Part shown: one piece after another, positions 1-9,032 of the stretch
How positions within the stretch are numbered: the stretch's first letter is position 1
Layout of the letters: each line of letters opens with the position of its first letter
Origin: DASQZT01 sp963728965
Lineage (GTDB): Bacteria; Acidobacteriota; Terriglobia; Bryobacterales; Bryobacteraceae
Length of the DNA: 64,000 nucleotides
Assembly (NCBI GenBank): GCA_963728965.1
Contig: CAVSMH010000007.1
Location: forward strand, 1 to 64,000
Direction of reading: 5' to 3'
Translations under genes and position numbers: made by a program
Notes under the pieces: generated by a model
Told to the model about the DNA's origin: nothing
Databases searched by the model: none
Seen by the model: only the letters and a program-made list of their open reading frames with translations

Positions 1-443
1 TCGGCGGGGGCCTTGAGCGCGAACTTGTACTCCTTCTGTGCAGCGTCAAACTGGGCTTTCGAAGGCTTAAACAGGATTGGAAGCACGACCGGTTTCGAGG
101 GTGCCGTCTGCAACTCTCGGGTGATTCCACCCAGGTCCGCGAAGTCGGCGAGCACCACATCCACGTTCCCCGATCTCAACGCTGCGGCGAACTGCGATGC
201 GCCCTCGGCCGTTTGCAGTTTGTGGCCCGCGTACTTCAGCGTGTTCTGCAGCTTGATGCTGAGCATCGCGCCACTCTGGGCTCCAGCGGAGTAGATCACC
301 AGGTTTCCTCGATGTGACGCGTACGCGCGTTGAAACCGCACTCCGCGACCGATCATCAGGAGTTTGTCGCCACAGGCGAACCCAGTCGTTCCTAACAGCG
401 CCGCCGCCCCCAATAGGGCACCCGCGATCTTCAACATTCGCAT
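1..443 (-). CDS. Secreted receiver-like hypothetical protein (3' end outside window)
   Basis: About 147 codons are visible before the window edge cuts off the C-terminus. The ATG at 443 opens a signal peptide (basic MRMLK, then an Ala/Leu-rich core) ending near an Ala-Cys, followed by a GDKLLMIGRG segment. The remainder alternates beta and alpha elements (LVIYSAG, VDVVLADFADL, PVVLPILFKP) and resembles a CheY-like receiver fold that has been exported. I recall similar periplasmic receiver-like proteins in Acidobacteria beside cytochromes and barrel proteins, but their role is unknown. Direct repeats 55-100 bases upstream may be its operator. The function is not assigned. Confidence 0.6.
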   Translation of the reverse strand, partial: MRMLKIAGALLGAAALLGTTGFACGDKLLMIGRGVRFQRAYASHRGNLVIYSAGAQSGAMLSIKLQNTLKYAGHKLQTAEGASQFAAALRSGNVDVVLADFADLGGITRELQTAPSKPVVLPILFKPSKAQFDAAQKEYKFALKAPA

Positions 444-497
444 GTCGCCCTCCAGTTCTTTCGCTTGAGGATAGACCGCCGTCACTACTGTGTCAAG

Positions 498-542
498 TTG
501 TGGCGAAGTTGTGGCGAACCTTGTGGCGAACCTTGTGCCGGG
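498..542. repeat. Four direct repeats of TTGTGGCGAA
   Basis: Three exact copies of TTGTGGCGAA start at 498, 509 and 521, and a degenerate fourth starts at 533, so the spacing is 11-12 bases, about one helical turn. They lie upstream of the secreted protein starting at 443 and just past the kinase stop near 560. Such phased repeats are typical of a cooperative regulator-binding site, but this is inferred from layout only. Confidence 0.5.
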
Positions 543-559
543 CGTTCGCAACAATTCCA

Positions 560-3332
560 CTATTTCAGGTTGTCTACCAAATACAACTCCGTAAGGACCT
601 TCCAGTACGAGTACACGTACGACCTCCCATCCGGAGTCATACGGACCGCTGCGGGCTGAATGCCTATCAGTCCGACTGGGTCGGCTGCATCGAGCTTCTT
701 CCATAGCTCCCGGCGGCCCGTGGCAAGGTCCAATCGAAAGAACTCGACTGTAGAGTCAGCCGGCCCTCGTACATATAGGAACCGGCCATCGGAGTCGACT
801 GGACGAGTTCGTCCCCAGGCAGGTGCCCCGAATCGGCCTGGGTTTCCCCGTGGCCGACGGGACGCAGTTCGTAGCCACCTGCGTCGCGAACAGCGGCCAG
901 TGTGTTTCCGTTTGGGGAAACTAAGACAGCTTGCACTGTCCCGTCGGTGATCGCGCGGGCTTCACCGCCGTCCACATCCTGCACGTAGGAGCGCGGCTGC
1001 CCCTCGGGACCCGCGGCGACAAAGAGTATTCGCTTCCCATCAGGGAACCATGCGGCCGAGTAGTACTCTGTCAGGCCGGACGACGGCAAGTGCTTTTCCT
1101 CGCCGGGACCTGTGGGCAAAAGGGCGAGTCTGGGTGGCGGCCCGGTTTGGAGCGCCAGTGCCCACTCGCCGTCGGGGGATAACGCCATGGCCCTGCCCTC
1201 CCCAAGACGGACGGCATCGCCCCCGCCAGTATCACGGAGGTAGACAGTCGAGCTTCCTGCCACTCCTTCTCCCCATTCGTAGAAGAGGAGTTTCTTGCCA
1301 TCTGCCGAAAGGTCAGCGGCAGTTGACCAGTCGAACCAGGAGAGGTCGCGTTCTCCCGGCGTGTCGGGCGCCCGGCAGACGATGCGGCCGCGGGGAGTCG
1401 CCTGGAGCAGCAATACACGGCCATCTCGCGAGATTTCTTGCAGACGCATCCAGCCGGGAGCCTGCAGGACCAGCCGTTCCTTACCGGCAAGGGTTACCGC
1501 ATAAACGAACTCCGATCGTGTCATGCGGTTAGCAGAGAACCACACTTCATCACCGGCCGGGGACCACGCCAGTCCCTTCAACTGCTTCCACCCGCTCGAG
1601 AGAGTGGTCTTGTGCCCACTGAGGTCCACCACCGAAACGGAACCGTTGTTTTCGCCCAGAGTTGGGTGGTCCAGGAACGCAATCCGGTCGCCTTTGGGTG
1701 AGAAACGTGGGTATGTGATCCAGCCGCCGGTCTCATAGAGAACCTTGCCGATCGGGTATTCCAGGCGAAATCGTCCCTCGACGGGTCGGACCACCGCCAG
1801 GTTCTTTCCGTCCGGCCCCCAATCGGCATAGTAGACATCCTCGAGAACCTCGCGAGGCGCGCCCCCGGCCAGCGGCATACGGGCTAGCGTGCCGCTGCAC
1901 TCCGCCCAATTCAACTCGCAACCGAGCGAAAGGGCCAACTCCCCGGCAGACGAAACCGCCAACAAGCCGGTTAAAGGTAAACCGAGGGGCCGCGATTCGG
2001 GGCCTCCAATGCGCGTGCTGAAGACCTCCACTGGCTTGCCGTCCCATGCTGCCGAATAAATGATGCTCTGGCCGCCGGGCGCAAATCTTGCCCCGGTGAT
2101 CACTCCCGCCCGGTAGGTCAGCCGATGAAAAGTGGGAGTGGGATGCGGCTGTGCTCTCTCTAACGTGCGGCCGGCGAAGAAAGCGACGAGCGCCCACGCT
2201 GCCAGGGCTAGCGCAATCCCGGACCCTGGTTTTTTCCACCTGGGTCGTGGTGCCGGGTCAGTGGGGAGTAAGAGGGCTTCCAGGTCAAAGGCAAGGTCCA
2301 GAGCGGATTGGATCCGCTCGTTAGGGTTCTTCTCCAGACAGCGGCGCAGCAGCCGAGCCAGGGCCGGATCGAACGGAACGCCGGCCTCCAGCATCTCGAT
2401 GGGGTCGTCGTTCAGGATTGCATTCCGCACCTGGCTGGTGGATTCACCTGGAAACGGCCGCCGAGCCACGAGCATTTCATACAGAATCGCACCTAAATTG
2501 AAGAGGTCGGAACGGTGGTCCACCGCTTCGCCGCGGAGTTGTTCGGGCGCCATGTAACCCGGTGTACCGATCATGCTCACCGTTTCGCGGTGAGGTGAAG
2601 AGGGCGCGGCGGTCGCTTCTCCGGCGGTGACTGCACGCTGGTCGGTGAGCTTGGCCAGACCGAAGTCGAGGATTTTGATTCTGCCGTCGCGAGTCAGGAA
2701 CAGGTTTTCGGGTTTGAGATCGTGATGCGTAATACCCTTCTCGTGTGCGGCCGCCAAGCCAATCGCGACCTGAAGTGCGTATTCGAGGGACTTGCGCCGG
2801 GGCAGTGCACCCTTACGCAGGCGATCGCGCAGTGTTTCGCCTTCGAGTAACTCGTACACCACATAAGGCGCACCATCCTCGATGCCGACATCATAGATCG
2901 CCAGAATGTTAGGGTGATTCAGTGCGCCGGTGGCCCGGGCCTCCTGCTCGAAGCGCAGCAACCGCTCGGGATGCACGGCGATTCCGGGCGGCATCAATTT
3001 CAATGCGACGTCCCGTCCGATGCGGGAATCCCGCGCCCGGTAGACCTCGCCCATGCCGCCGGCGCCGAGGAAAGCCACGACATCGTAGCGCCCGATCCTC
3101 GTCCGAACATCGATCGGGCGCGCCCTTCCGCAAGCGCCTCGGCCGTTACTTCGAGCGCGGGCGCTTCCAGGAAGCCCTCACTCTCCGCCTCACATACGAG
3201 CAATGATTCCACTTCACCACGCAACTGCTCATCGGCACAAGCTTCGTGGAGGAAACGCTCCCGCTCGCCGGGTTCCCGTTCGCGCGCGGCATGATACAGT
3301 TGCTCGATTTGACGCCAGCGTTCAATCTTCAT
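560..3332 (-). pseudogene. Ser/Thr protein kinase with C-terminal TolB/WD40-like propeller, frameshifted
   Basis: The long uninterrupted part (667-3078) carries a Pkn2-type kinase: glycine loop GAGGMGEVY, VAIK-like DVALK, catalytic loop HHDLKPEN (HRD changed to HHD), DFGLAKL and GYMAPEQ. A membrane helix follows near residues 285-305, then PD40/TolB-like blades. The normal N-terminus (start ATG 3332, KIERWRQIEQLYHAARERE) lies in another frame and joins near 3115-3140, where GRAR is encoded in both frames, and the missing TRIGRYDVVAFLG is legible. Near 805 the frame breaks again: DGRFLYVRGPADST through to a C-terminus ending YLVDNLK and the stop at 560-562 is in a second frame. The start overlaps the sigma factor stop, so the two genes were translationally coupled. 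Either a pseudogene or two sequence errors. Confidence 0.8.
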
Positions 3333-3899
3333 CCGCGTTACCAAGCTGCCGCAGAAGCCACACCTTCGCCAGCCTCCAATCGCGCAGGACCGTGTCCTGA
3401 GAGACTCCGAGAACTTCGGCCGTCTCGGGAATACTCATGCCGCCGAAAAAGCGCAACTCTACAACCCGGGCTTTCCTAGGGTCGATCTCAGCGAGCGTTT
3501 GCAGGGCATCGTCCAGGGCGATGATGTCCGTCCTTCGATCTCGAAACACGGCCACGGCTTCGTTCAGTGGGACTTGACGCCATTCGCCTCCGCGTTTGGT
3601 GAAGCGCCTCGACCTGGCGTAATCCACCAGGATACGGCGCATCAATTGAGCCGAAACGGCAAAGAAATGAGCGCGATTCTGCCAGTCACGACGTTCAAAT
3701 TGATCAGCCGCCCGTAAGCTTCGTGAACCAACGCAGTGGACTGCAGCGTGTGCCAACGGCGTTCCCGCTCCATATACCTGTGAGCCAGCCGGTGCAATTC
3801 GTTATAAACCAGCGGAATCAGCTGTTCTAATGCTTCCTGTTGCCCGTTGCTCCAAGCCTTAAGCAACTCGGTGACGCCCTGGTGCGCGGGAGCCGCCAT
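3322..3899 (-). pseudogene. ECF sigma factor (TIGR02999/SigK-like), frameshifted
   Basis: Acidobacterial-type ECF sigma factor of the subfamily normally paired with Pkn2-type kinases. The start at 3899 gives MAAPAHQGVTELLKAW, and region 2 runs through YNELHRLAHRYM to STALVHEAYGRLI. The frame then changes near 3695-3705 to DQFERRDWQNRAHFF. It continues through LMRRILVDYARSRR, KRGGEW and a region 4 helix-turn-helix (ELRFFGGMSIPETAEVLG, DTVLRDWRLAKVWL). The two frames meet at CTGATCAA, consistent with loss of a base or two. The stop overlaps the kinase start by about 11 bases. The kinase beside it probably modulated this sigma factor or its output, which is inference from pairing. Confidence 0.8.
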
Positions 3900-4128
3900 G
3901 AGTCATTCCTCCACGCCTCGGTTAACTGTGCGCTCCTGGGTCTGGATTATACTCCAAACCCGTTCCGGCGCAATGAGATTCGAGCCCCCCAAAAAAGTGT
4001 TCCACTCAGTTACAGTTTTTGTCCAGCTTTCGCGCTTTAGTTGGTACACCGGCGAATCGAGTGTGCGGTTCGACAATCCCGAGAACAGCAGCTACGGGGC
4101 CGGAATAGCAAATCAAGGAGGGGGAAAA

Positions 4129-5178
4129 ATGAAACATCTGCCGGAAGGTATCTCCAAACGGCTGGCTTTGCCCATGGCGTCAGCCATTCTGATGATCGCA
4201 GCTTCCATAAAGACCGTTCAGGCGGCGGATTGGAAAGCGCTAGTGGGCGCGGAGAGCCCCCATGGGGGCAGCCAGGCTCTGGCCTTTTTGACGAATGAAC
4301 TTTGGATTCATCCGGGCGATAGCATCCAGCTGGACGTTTCCTACGCATGAGCGACACACGCTTACGTTCCTGAAACCCGGCCAGACACGCCCGCCCGGGT
4401 TCGGTCCCGTCTTCGGCGTCCCGGTCGGGTGCCCCGGGCTGACACCCGATGGATCCAGCTTTGATGGTTCCGCCTGCGTGACTCGGACGTCTTGCTGCTA
4501 GTTGGATCGGGGCCGACCAAATCGCGCCAACCTATTCCGTAACTTTCCCCGCTACCGGCAATTTCAAGTTCGTTTGCCTGATTCACGCGGACATGACCGG
4601 AGTGGTTCATGTTGTCGATCCGTCCCGGCGCTTCCCCACGATCAGAGCCTTCTATGATCAGCAAGCCCAGAGGCGCGCAAGCGCTGCTGCTCGGGGACGC
4701 CTCTCGGCTGAAGGGCCGCGGGACTCGGGAACCGATAGACGAAGGGCAAGGAGCATCCGCCGCCGGTATCGGCGAAATGGTGACACATACTGGTGCGGGT
4801 TCCCAGACCGCGTCTCTGATGCGGTTTGTGCGGGGCACGATCGTCGTGGGAGTCGGGGACACAGTCGAGTGGACAAGTCTGGATCCATCGATCAACCATA
4901 CCGTTACCTTTGGAACGGAGCCTGTGGATCCTCGCCCGCCTTCGGCAAACGTAACGCCGACGTTAGACGGCGCAAGGCAGGCGAGTCATAGCCTTACCGG
5001 CGGACAGCGTGAATTCCGGGTTCCTGTCTCCGGCGCAGCAGGATCGGGCCGGGCTCGCACAGTCGTCCCGGGGGTAACCCGTTTCCGGGTGACCTTCACA
5101 TCCCCGGGAATTTTCAACTACATCTGCGCGGTTCATGACCAACTCGGCATGAAAGGCACTGTGATTGTTCACCCGTAG
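4129..5178 (+). pseudogene. Two-domain cupredoxin (plastocyanin/azurin-like) gene split over several frames
   Basis: The strong ribosome site AAGGAGGGGG at 4115-4124 precedes ATG 4129 and a signal peptide ending AVQAADW-like. Domain 1 reads ELWIHPGDSIQ in one frame, switches near 4330 to WTFPTHERHTLTFLKPGQ, then near 4490 to a frame containing NFKFVCLIHADMTGVVHV (copper ligands C, H, M). A further switch near 4650 leads to domain 2, which is uninterrupted: GDTVEWTSLDPSINHTVTF, then IFNYICAVHDQLGMKGTVIV with Cys-His-Met ligands and the stop at 5178. Both blue-copper sites are therefore intact in sequence although the reading frame is not. It is probably a secreted electron-transfer or copper protein, and the neighbouring SCO1-like gene supports a copper theme. 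Confidence 0.75.
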
Positions 5179-5187
5179 GTGGCTCAG

Positions 5188-5958
5188 ATGAAGCCGCGCC
5201 TTCTCTTGTGCAGCATCCTTGCATGGAGCAATGCTCAGCGTTGTCGGGGCAAGCGCGAAACGTCTCCGGAGAAGGGGGCGTCACGGAAGCAACATACCGG
5301 GGCGGCATGGTCGCACCGCCCCTGCCGAAACCGAGGTTCGTTCTCACGGACACATCCGGCGTTGCGTTTGATTTCTGGAAGAGAACCCAAGGGTCGGTGA
5401 CGCTGCTATTTTTCGGCTATACGTATTGTCCCAACGAGTGTCCGATGCACATGGCAAATCTCGGGGCGGCGTTAAAGAAATTGCCTCCTGGTATAGCCGC
5501 GAAGGTAAGCTTGTTTTTGTGACGACGGATCCAGCACGGGACACCCCAATGGAATTGCGCCGGTGGCTGGACAATTTCGATAAACATTTCGTTGGCCTTA
5601 CCGGAACCCATGCGGCTCTCGAGGCAGTCCAGAGGGCGGCGGGCGTCCCGCCGGCGCAAAAGACGGATCCGGCAACGGCAACTACGGAGTCACCCATGCC
5701 AATTTTGTTCTCGCTTACACCAAGGACAACCTGGCTCATGTGATCTATCCAGGCGGGGTAAGCAAAGCCGATTGGATCCACGACCTTCCGCTCCTGATTC
5801 AGAAACCTGGTCGAAACCCTAAGAGCGGTGACCGCGGCACGCCGGTTGTTTGGGTTGCCGTTCAGTGCCTGGCGCCGCCTAACCGGAACGGCACGCTGAA
5901 ACCGATCGTCAGGGCTCTTCCGGCATGCGTATCGGTGCCTCTGACGAATGCAGTATAG
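5188..5958 (+). pseudogene. SCO1/SenC-like copper chaperone, frameshifted
   Basis: A Met-Lys-Pro start at 5188, ten bases after the cupredoxin stop, opens a hydrophobic leader (RLLLCSILAW). The frame changes near 5240, and RFVLTDTSGVAFDFW then leads to LLFFGYTYCPNECPMHM, which holds the SCO CxxxC copper motif. Near 5500 the frame changes again to KLVFVTTDPARDTP, and near 5675 to NYGVTHANFVLAYTKDNL with the conserved His, ending GGVSKADWIHDLPLLIQ near 5810. The last frame stops only at 5958, inside the opposing barrel gene. The family delivers copper to cytochrome oxidase CuA or acts as a thiol reductase. The coding sense is clear, but at least three indels interrupt it. Confidence 0.75.
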
Positions 5959-6998
5959 GCCACGAAGAGATCCGCCCGGGCGAACGACCAGCCGAGACCT
6001 CCGCCGGCGTGCCAGTAGTTGTCCCGAAGAAGACGATCGTGCTGGTACAACAGGTCCGGGGTATTGACTTCACCCGGGAAAACCAGGTCGGCGGGTGGAG
6101 GAGATCCGAAGCGCAGCCCGCCATGGGTATGCTGCCAGAACGCCTGGCCACGGACAGACAGTCTTCTTTTCACGAGATAAGCGACTTCGGCGCCGGCATT
6201 ACTGCGGTTCGTGGAGATGCCCATTACTTTCTCGACAAAGGCGTAGGAATATCGGCCCTGCACCGCGAGCTTCGGGGAAATCGCGTTCAATCGCCGGCCA
6301 GCATCCACCCCGATGCGCGCCTCTCGCAGGTCGCGCCCCAACGTGCTCTCACCCCGGAAATCGTAGTGGTGGCTGGGTACGCCGAGCGAGACGAACGGCG
6401 TCAGCCCAAGGGCGCCGCTGGCGAGGTTATAGTGCGCGGTAAGACCAAAGTCCTGAAAACCCGATTGCCAGCAGTGGCATTGGTCCACGGGAAGATAGGG
6501 GATTGGTGGCGCAGTCGGATTCGGATCCGTGTATTTCGCGAATACATACGGCAGGCCGGCGGTCAACGACAGACGGCCGGTGAAGGCGTATTCGGCTTCG
6601 AGGTACAGCGACATGTCGCGGCTGGTCCCGCGCGGAACGAGATAACCGTTGGTGCGGCGGTGACCTGTGTTGTCGATTGTCTGATAGGTGAAGGCGATGG
6701 TGCCCTCTCCGCGAGGCGGCAGCCAGGCTTGAGCATTTGCGAGATTCGTGGTTATCAGCAGGAGTGCGATCGCTATGCAGATGACAAGGATGTTGGGTTG
6801 GTAGAGGCAGGAAGTAACGCAAGCTTCGTCGGGCTGCGGAACATATTTCGGATCGCCGCTAGTAGCCTCGCTCGCAAGCGCCTTGAACGCCGCGTCGCGT
6901 TCCAGTTGACCATACCGGGTTTGATAAACGCCTCCCATGCCGCCCTTGCCGGCTCTGGCGATTAACTCGAAATGGGCGATTGAGGAGGGTGGCCTCAT
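5862..6998 (-). CDS. Outer-membrane beta-barrel-like protein with a kinase N-lobe remnant at its 5' end
   Basis: Residues from about 70 onward look like an exported barrel: a hydrophobic stretch ICIAIALLLITTNLANAQA (signal peptide with AxA cleavage), then many short amphipathic strands rich in Tyr, Gly and Leu (LYLEAEYAFTGRLSLTAGLP, GRYSYAFVEKVMG, WSFARADLFVAYTAFVRG), ending in a barrel-like strand IGFSVPFRL. Residues 1-70 do not belong to it: AHFELIARAGKGGMGGVYQT, LERDAAFKAL and DEACVTSCLYQPNIL match the glycine loop, VAIK lysine and alphaC/HPNI segments of a Pkn2-like kinase. No ATG, GTG or TTG lies between the remnant and the signal peptide, so translation may begin in kinase-derived sequence or at a weak codon. 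Substrate unknown. Confidence 0.6.
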   Translation of the reverse strand: MRPPSSIAHFELIARAGKGGMGGVYQTRYGQLERDAAFKALASEATSGDPKYVPQPDEACVTSCLYQPNILVICIAIALLLITTNLANAQAWLPPRGEGTIAFTYQTIDNTGHRRTNGYLVPRGTSRDMSLYLEAEYAFTGRLSLTAGLPYVFAKYTDPNPTAPPIPYLPVDQCHCWQSGFQDFGLTAHYNLASGALGLTPFVSLGVPSHHYDFRGESTLGRDLREARIGVDAGRRLNAISPKLAVQGRYSYAFVEKVMGISTNRSNAGAEVAYLVKRRLSVRGQAFWQHTHGGLRFGSPPPADLVFPGEVNTPDLLYQHDRLLRDNYWHAGGGLGWSFARADLFVAYTAFVRGTDTHAGRALTIGFSVPFRLGGARH

Positions 6999-7345
6999 TG
7001 GATCGTCACAGTGCGACTCGGCGGCTCAGCCAATCTGACCTTATTTTCGATGTCCCCTGATGCGGATCAGGCGCGCTGCCTCGCCGCGCAGGCAACCGCC
7101 CATGACGGTTGAACCCGCGGCAAGATCGACCAATGCCAACTGCGGACCGGGCCGCGCCCCTCAAAACAGTATCATGGCCTAGCATTACAGAACAAATGGC
7201 CGAGGGTGTTTTGTCGATCCGCGTAAGGGCAATAAGCCGTTGATTAGTGAGACGGTTATCGGTCCACTTCACGCCTACTTCACGTTGTATGAAATGGTAC
7301 GAATATTAAGCTGAAACAATGGAGGGTTAAGTTGTTGAAAACAAA
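6999..7345. other. Intergenic stretch without a supported gene
   Basis: About 350 relatively AT-rich bases between the barrel gene start and the tRNA fragment. A minus-strand open frame at 7006-7272 has no recognisable motif, signal peptide or ribosome site and is not called. I see no terminator or clear promoter. Confidence 0.5.
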
Positions 7346-7405
<60 letters not shown>

Positions 7406-7559
7406 CCCGGCGCCGCTCTTCCTAAGAAATCTTAATCGCTATGGCCCCGATTTCGGTGCCTGGAGTAGCCCACGCAGGCTATCGTGTTTCCATGCGAAAT
7501 GCCCGACCATGGAACTGTAAGCGGGCGCGATGATAGCCCGCCGGGAGAAAAAAAACGAA

Positions 7560-7760
7560 ATGAAGAACAGCTTACTCGCACTCGCACTGGCCGCCGCCAG
7601 CATGCCGCTGACTTTCGCGCAGACGCCCCAGGCGCCGCCCGCGGCTCCAACGGCCAGCCATAGCGTTAAGACCAAGAAGACCAAGAAGCCGAAGGTGAAG
7701 AAGTCGCACGTGAAGAAAACCAAGACCAGCAGCGCCACCACCGGCAGCAGCGGCCGTTAA
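7560..7760 (+). CDS. Small secreted Lys-rich protein
   Basis: 66 residues. The ATG at 7560 is preferred over one at 7530 because it opens a classic signal peptide, MKNSLLALALAAASMPLTFA, with cleavage after TFA. The mature part has a Pro/Ala segment (TPQAPPAAPT) followed by a highly basic tail with KTKK, KPKVKK, HVKK and a Ser/Thr/Gly end. A GGGAGA stretch lies about 13 bases upstream. It may bind nucleic acid, phosphate or the cell surface through charge, but no family is recognised. A terminator follows directly. Confidence 0.6.
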   Translation: MKNSLLALALAAASMPLTFAQTPQAPPAAPTASHSVKTKKTKKPKVKKSHVKKTKTSSATTGSSGR

Positions 7761-7784
7761 TCTTCGCCGCTTTCGGCATTGGAA

Positions 7785-7828
7785 GGCCCCGCCACCTCGC
7801 GTGAGGCGCGCGGGGCTTTTGCTTTTTC
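7785..7828 (+). terminator. Rho-independent terminator
   Basis: GCCCCGC at 7786-7792 pairs with GCGGGGC at 7810-7816 around an inner CCTC/GAGG hairpin, followed by TTTTGCTTTTT. It terminates the small Lys-rich protein gene and, because the stem is symmetrical, sits between convergent transcripts. Confidence 0.75.
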
Positions 7829-7836
7829 GGGGGGGC

Positions 7837-8031
7837 TCACTCCATGCGCGCGGCCCAGCGCTGATACCGCAGCAACTCGCGGCGATGGCGCCACACGAAG
7901 CTCCAGAACCGGGAGAAGTCGATCCCCTCCGCCGGCGTTCCGGAATAGGTCTCGATGCGCCAGCGGAGATAAGGGCTGCGCCACGGGCAGACGCGGTATC
8001 CGCGCGTAAGGCGCCACCACGTGCGCACCAT
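7837..8031 (-). CDS. Small Trp/Arg-rich conserved-looking protein
   Basis: 64 codons, ATG at 8031, starting three bases after the stop of the VWFA gene upstream and therefore likely in its operon. The product is rich in Trp, Arg and Tyr (WWRLTRGYRVCPWRSPYLRW, RFWSFVWRHRRELLRYQRW), strongly basic, with no signal peptide. I do not recognise a named domain. The dense aromatic/basic composition and operon position favour a real gene. A membrane-peripheral or nucleic-acid-binding role is possible but unsupported. Confidence 0.5.
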   Translation of the reverse strand: MVRTWWRLTRGYRVCPWRSPYLRWRIETYSGTPAEGIDFSRFWSFVWRHRRELLRYQRWAARME

Positions 8032-8033
8032 GG

Positions 8034-9032
8034 CTATTTGAACGAAGTGGCAGCCTTGGTGGGGGGCAGGCCCTGGTCGGGAGTCGCGTAGTAGCCGCTT
8101 CGCGTCCGCACGGTGGGCTTTCCGGGCGCGCTCACCGCGATCTTGATCTGCCGGTACGAGCCATCCATGGTGTCGTTGGTAGGGGTGTAGGCGATGGTGT
8201 ACTGGTTGCGAATGTCGTGGGCCACCTGTTTGGCGATCCGGTCCACTTCCGACAGTTCCTTGGGAAAAAACGCCTCGCCGCCGGTCGCCGTACCGAGGTC
8301 GTTGAGGGCGTGTTCGGCGCGCTTCGCCTCGCGGCGCTCCTCTTCGCTCAACAGCCCGACCGAGTAGATCAGGACGCCGCTTTGCTGGGCGGACTTCACC
8401 AGATTCTCCAGGCTGATCACGCTCGAGTTATCGTTGCCGTCGGTGACCACCACCAGCACCTTCTTGTCCTTGTGGGCCTTCTCTTTCAGGTGGTCGATGG
8501 ACATGCGGATCGCGTCGCGCATGGCGGTGCCGCCGCGCGAATCGATGCGCGTGAGGGCCTCCTCCATCTCTTTGACGTTGTTGGTGAAGTCCTTGCCGTG
8601 AGGCAGATCCAGAAACGCTTCGTCGTTGAAGTTCACGACGAACACTTCATCCTGGGGGTTGGAGGCCTTCACCAGCCCCAGGGCCGCCGCTTCCACTTTG
8701 GTGCGCTTGTCGCGCATACTGCCGCTGTTATCGACGATCAGGCCCATGGACACCGGAACATCCTCGCGTTTGAAGATGGCGATGGGCTGCTGCGTGCCGT
8801 TTTCGTACACGGTGAACGCGGTTTTCGGCAGGTCCGTCACCAGGTGGCCGTTTTTGTCCACCACCGTCGTTGGGCACACGATCAGGCGGGTTCCGACCTT
8901 AAATATGGTGCCGGTGTCCTGCTGCGGGACAGCCGGAGTTCTGGCCGGCTGCTGGCTATAGCCGGCAAGCACCGCGGACGAAACGAGAATCGGTAAGGTA
9001 AGGAAAACTCTTTTGTTATTGCGCCGGAGCAT
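8034..9032 (-). CDS. VWFA-related secreted protein (TIGR03436-like)
   Basis: 332 residues. N-terminal hydrophobic leader (VFLTLPILVSSAVLAGYS), then a short beta-sandwich-like segment (FKVGTRLIVCPTTVVDKNGH, LPKTAFTVYENGTQQ) and a von Willebrand A domain. The MIDAS motif DNSGSM is intact near residue 117, with the conserved Thr region SRGGTAMRDAI and Asp region VVTDGNDNSS. The C-terminus has the family signature IRNQYTIAYTPTN. It is expected to be a cell-surface or periplasmic metal-dependent adhesion or ligand-binding protein. It overlaps the upstream VWFA gene by 17 bases, so they form one transcript. Confidence 0.88.
   Translation of the reverse strand: MLRRNNKRVFLTLPILVSSAVLAGYSQQPARTPAVPQQDTGTIFKVGTRLIVCPTTVVDKNGHLVTDLPKTAFTVYENGTQQPIAIFKREDVPVSMGLIVDNSGSMRDKRTKVEAAALGLVKASNPQDEVFVVNFNDEAFLDLPHGKDFTNNVKEMEEALTRIDSRGGTAMRDAIRMSIDHLKEKAHKDKKVLVVVTDGNDNSSVISLENLVKSAQQSGVLIYSVGLLSEEERREAKRAEHALNDLGTATGGEAFFPKELSEVDRIAKQVAHDIRNQYTIAYTPTNDTMDGSYRQIKIAVSAPGKPTVRTRSGYYATPDQGLPPTKAATSFK

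Noticed and set aside
498..542. CRISPR array
   Set aside because: The repeats are 10 bases with 1-2 base gaps and no spacers; no cas gene is nearby.
4037..4357. Minus-strand open frame opposite the cupredoxin start
   Set aside because: The plus strand has a strong ribosome site, signal peptide and cupredoxin motif; the minus frame has none.
7006..7272. 88-codon minus-strand open frame
   Set aside because: No ribosome site, signal peptide or recognisable motif; composition looks non-coding.
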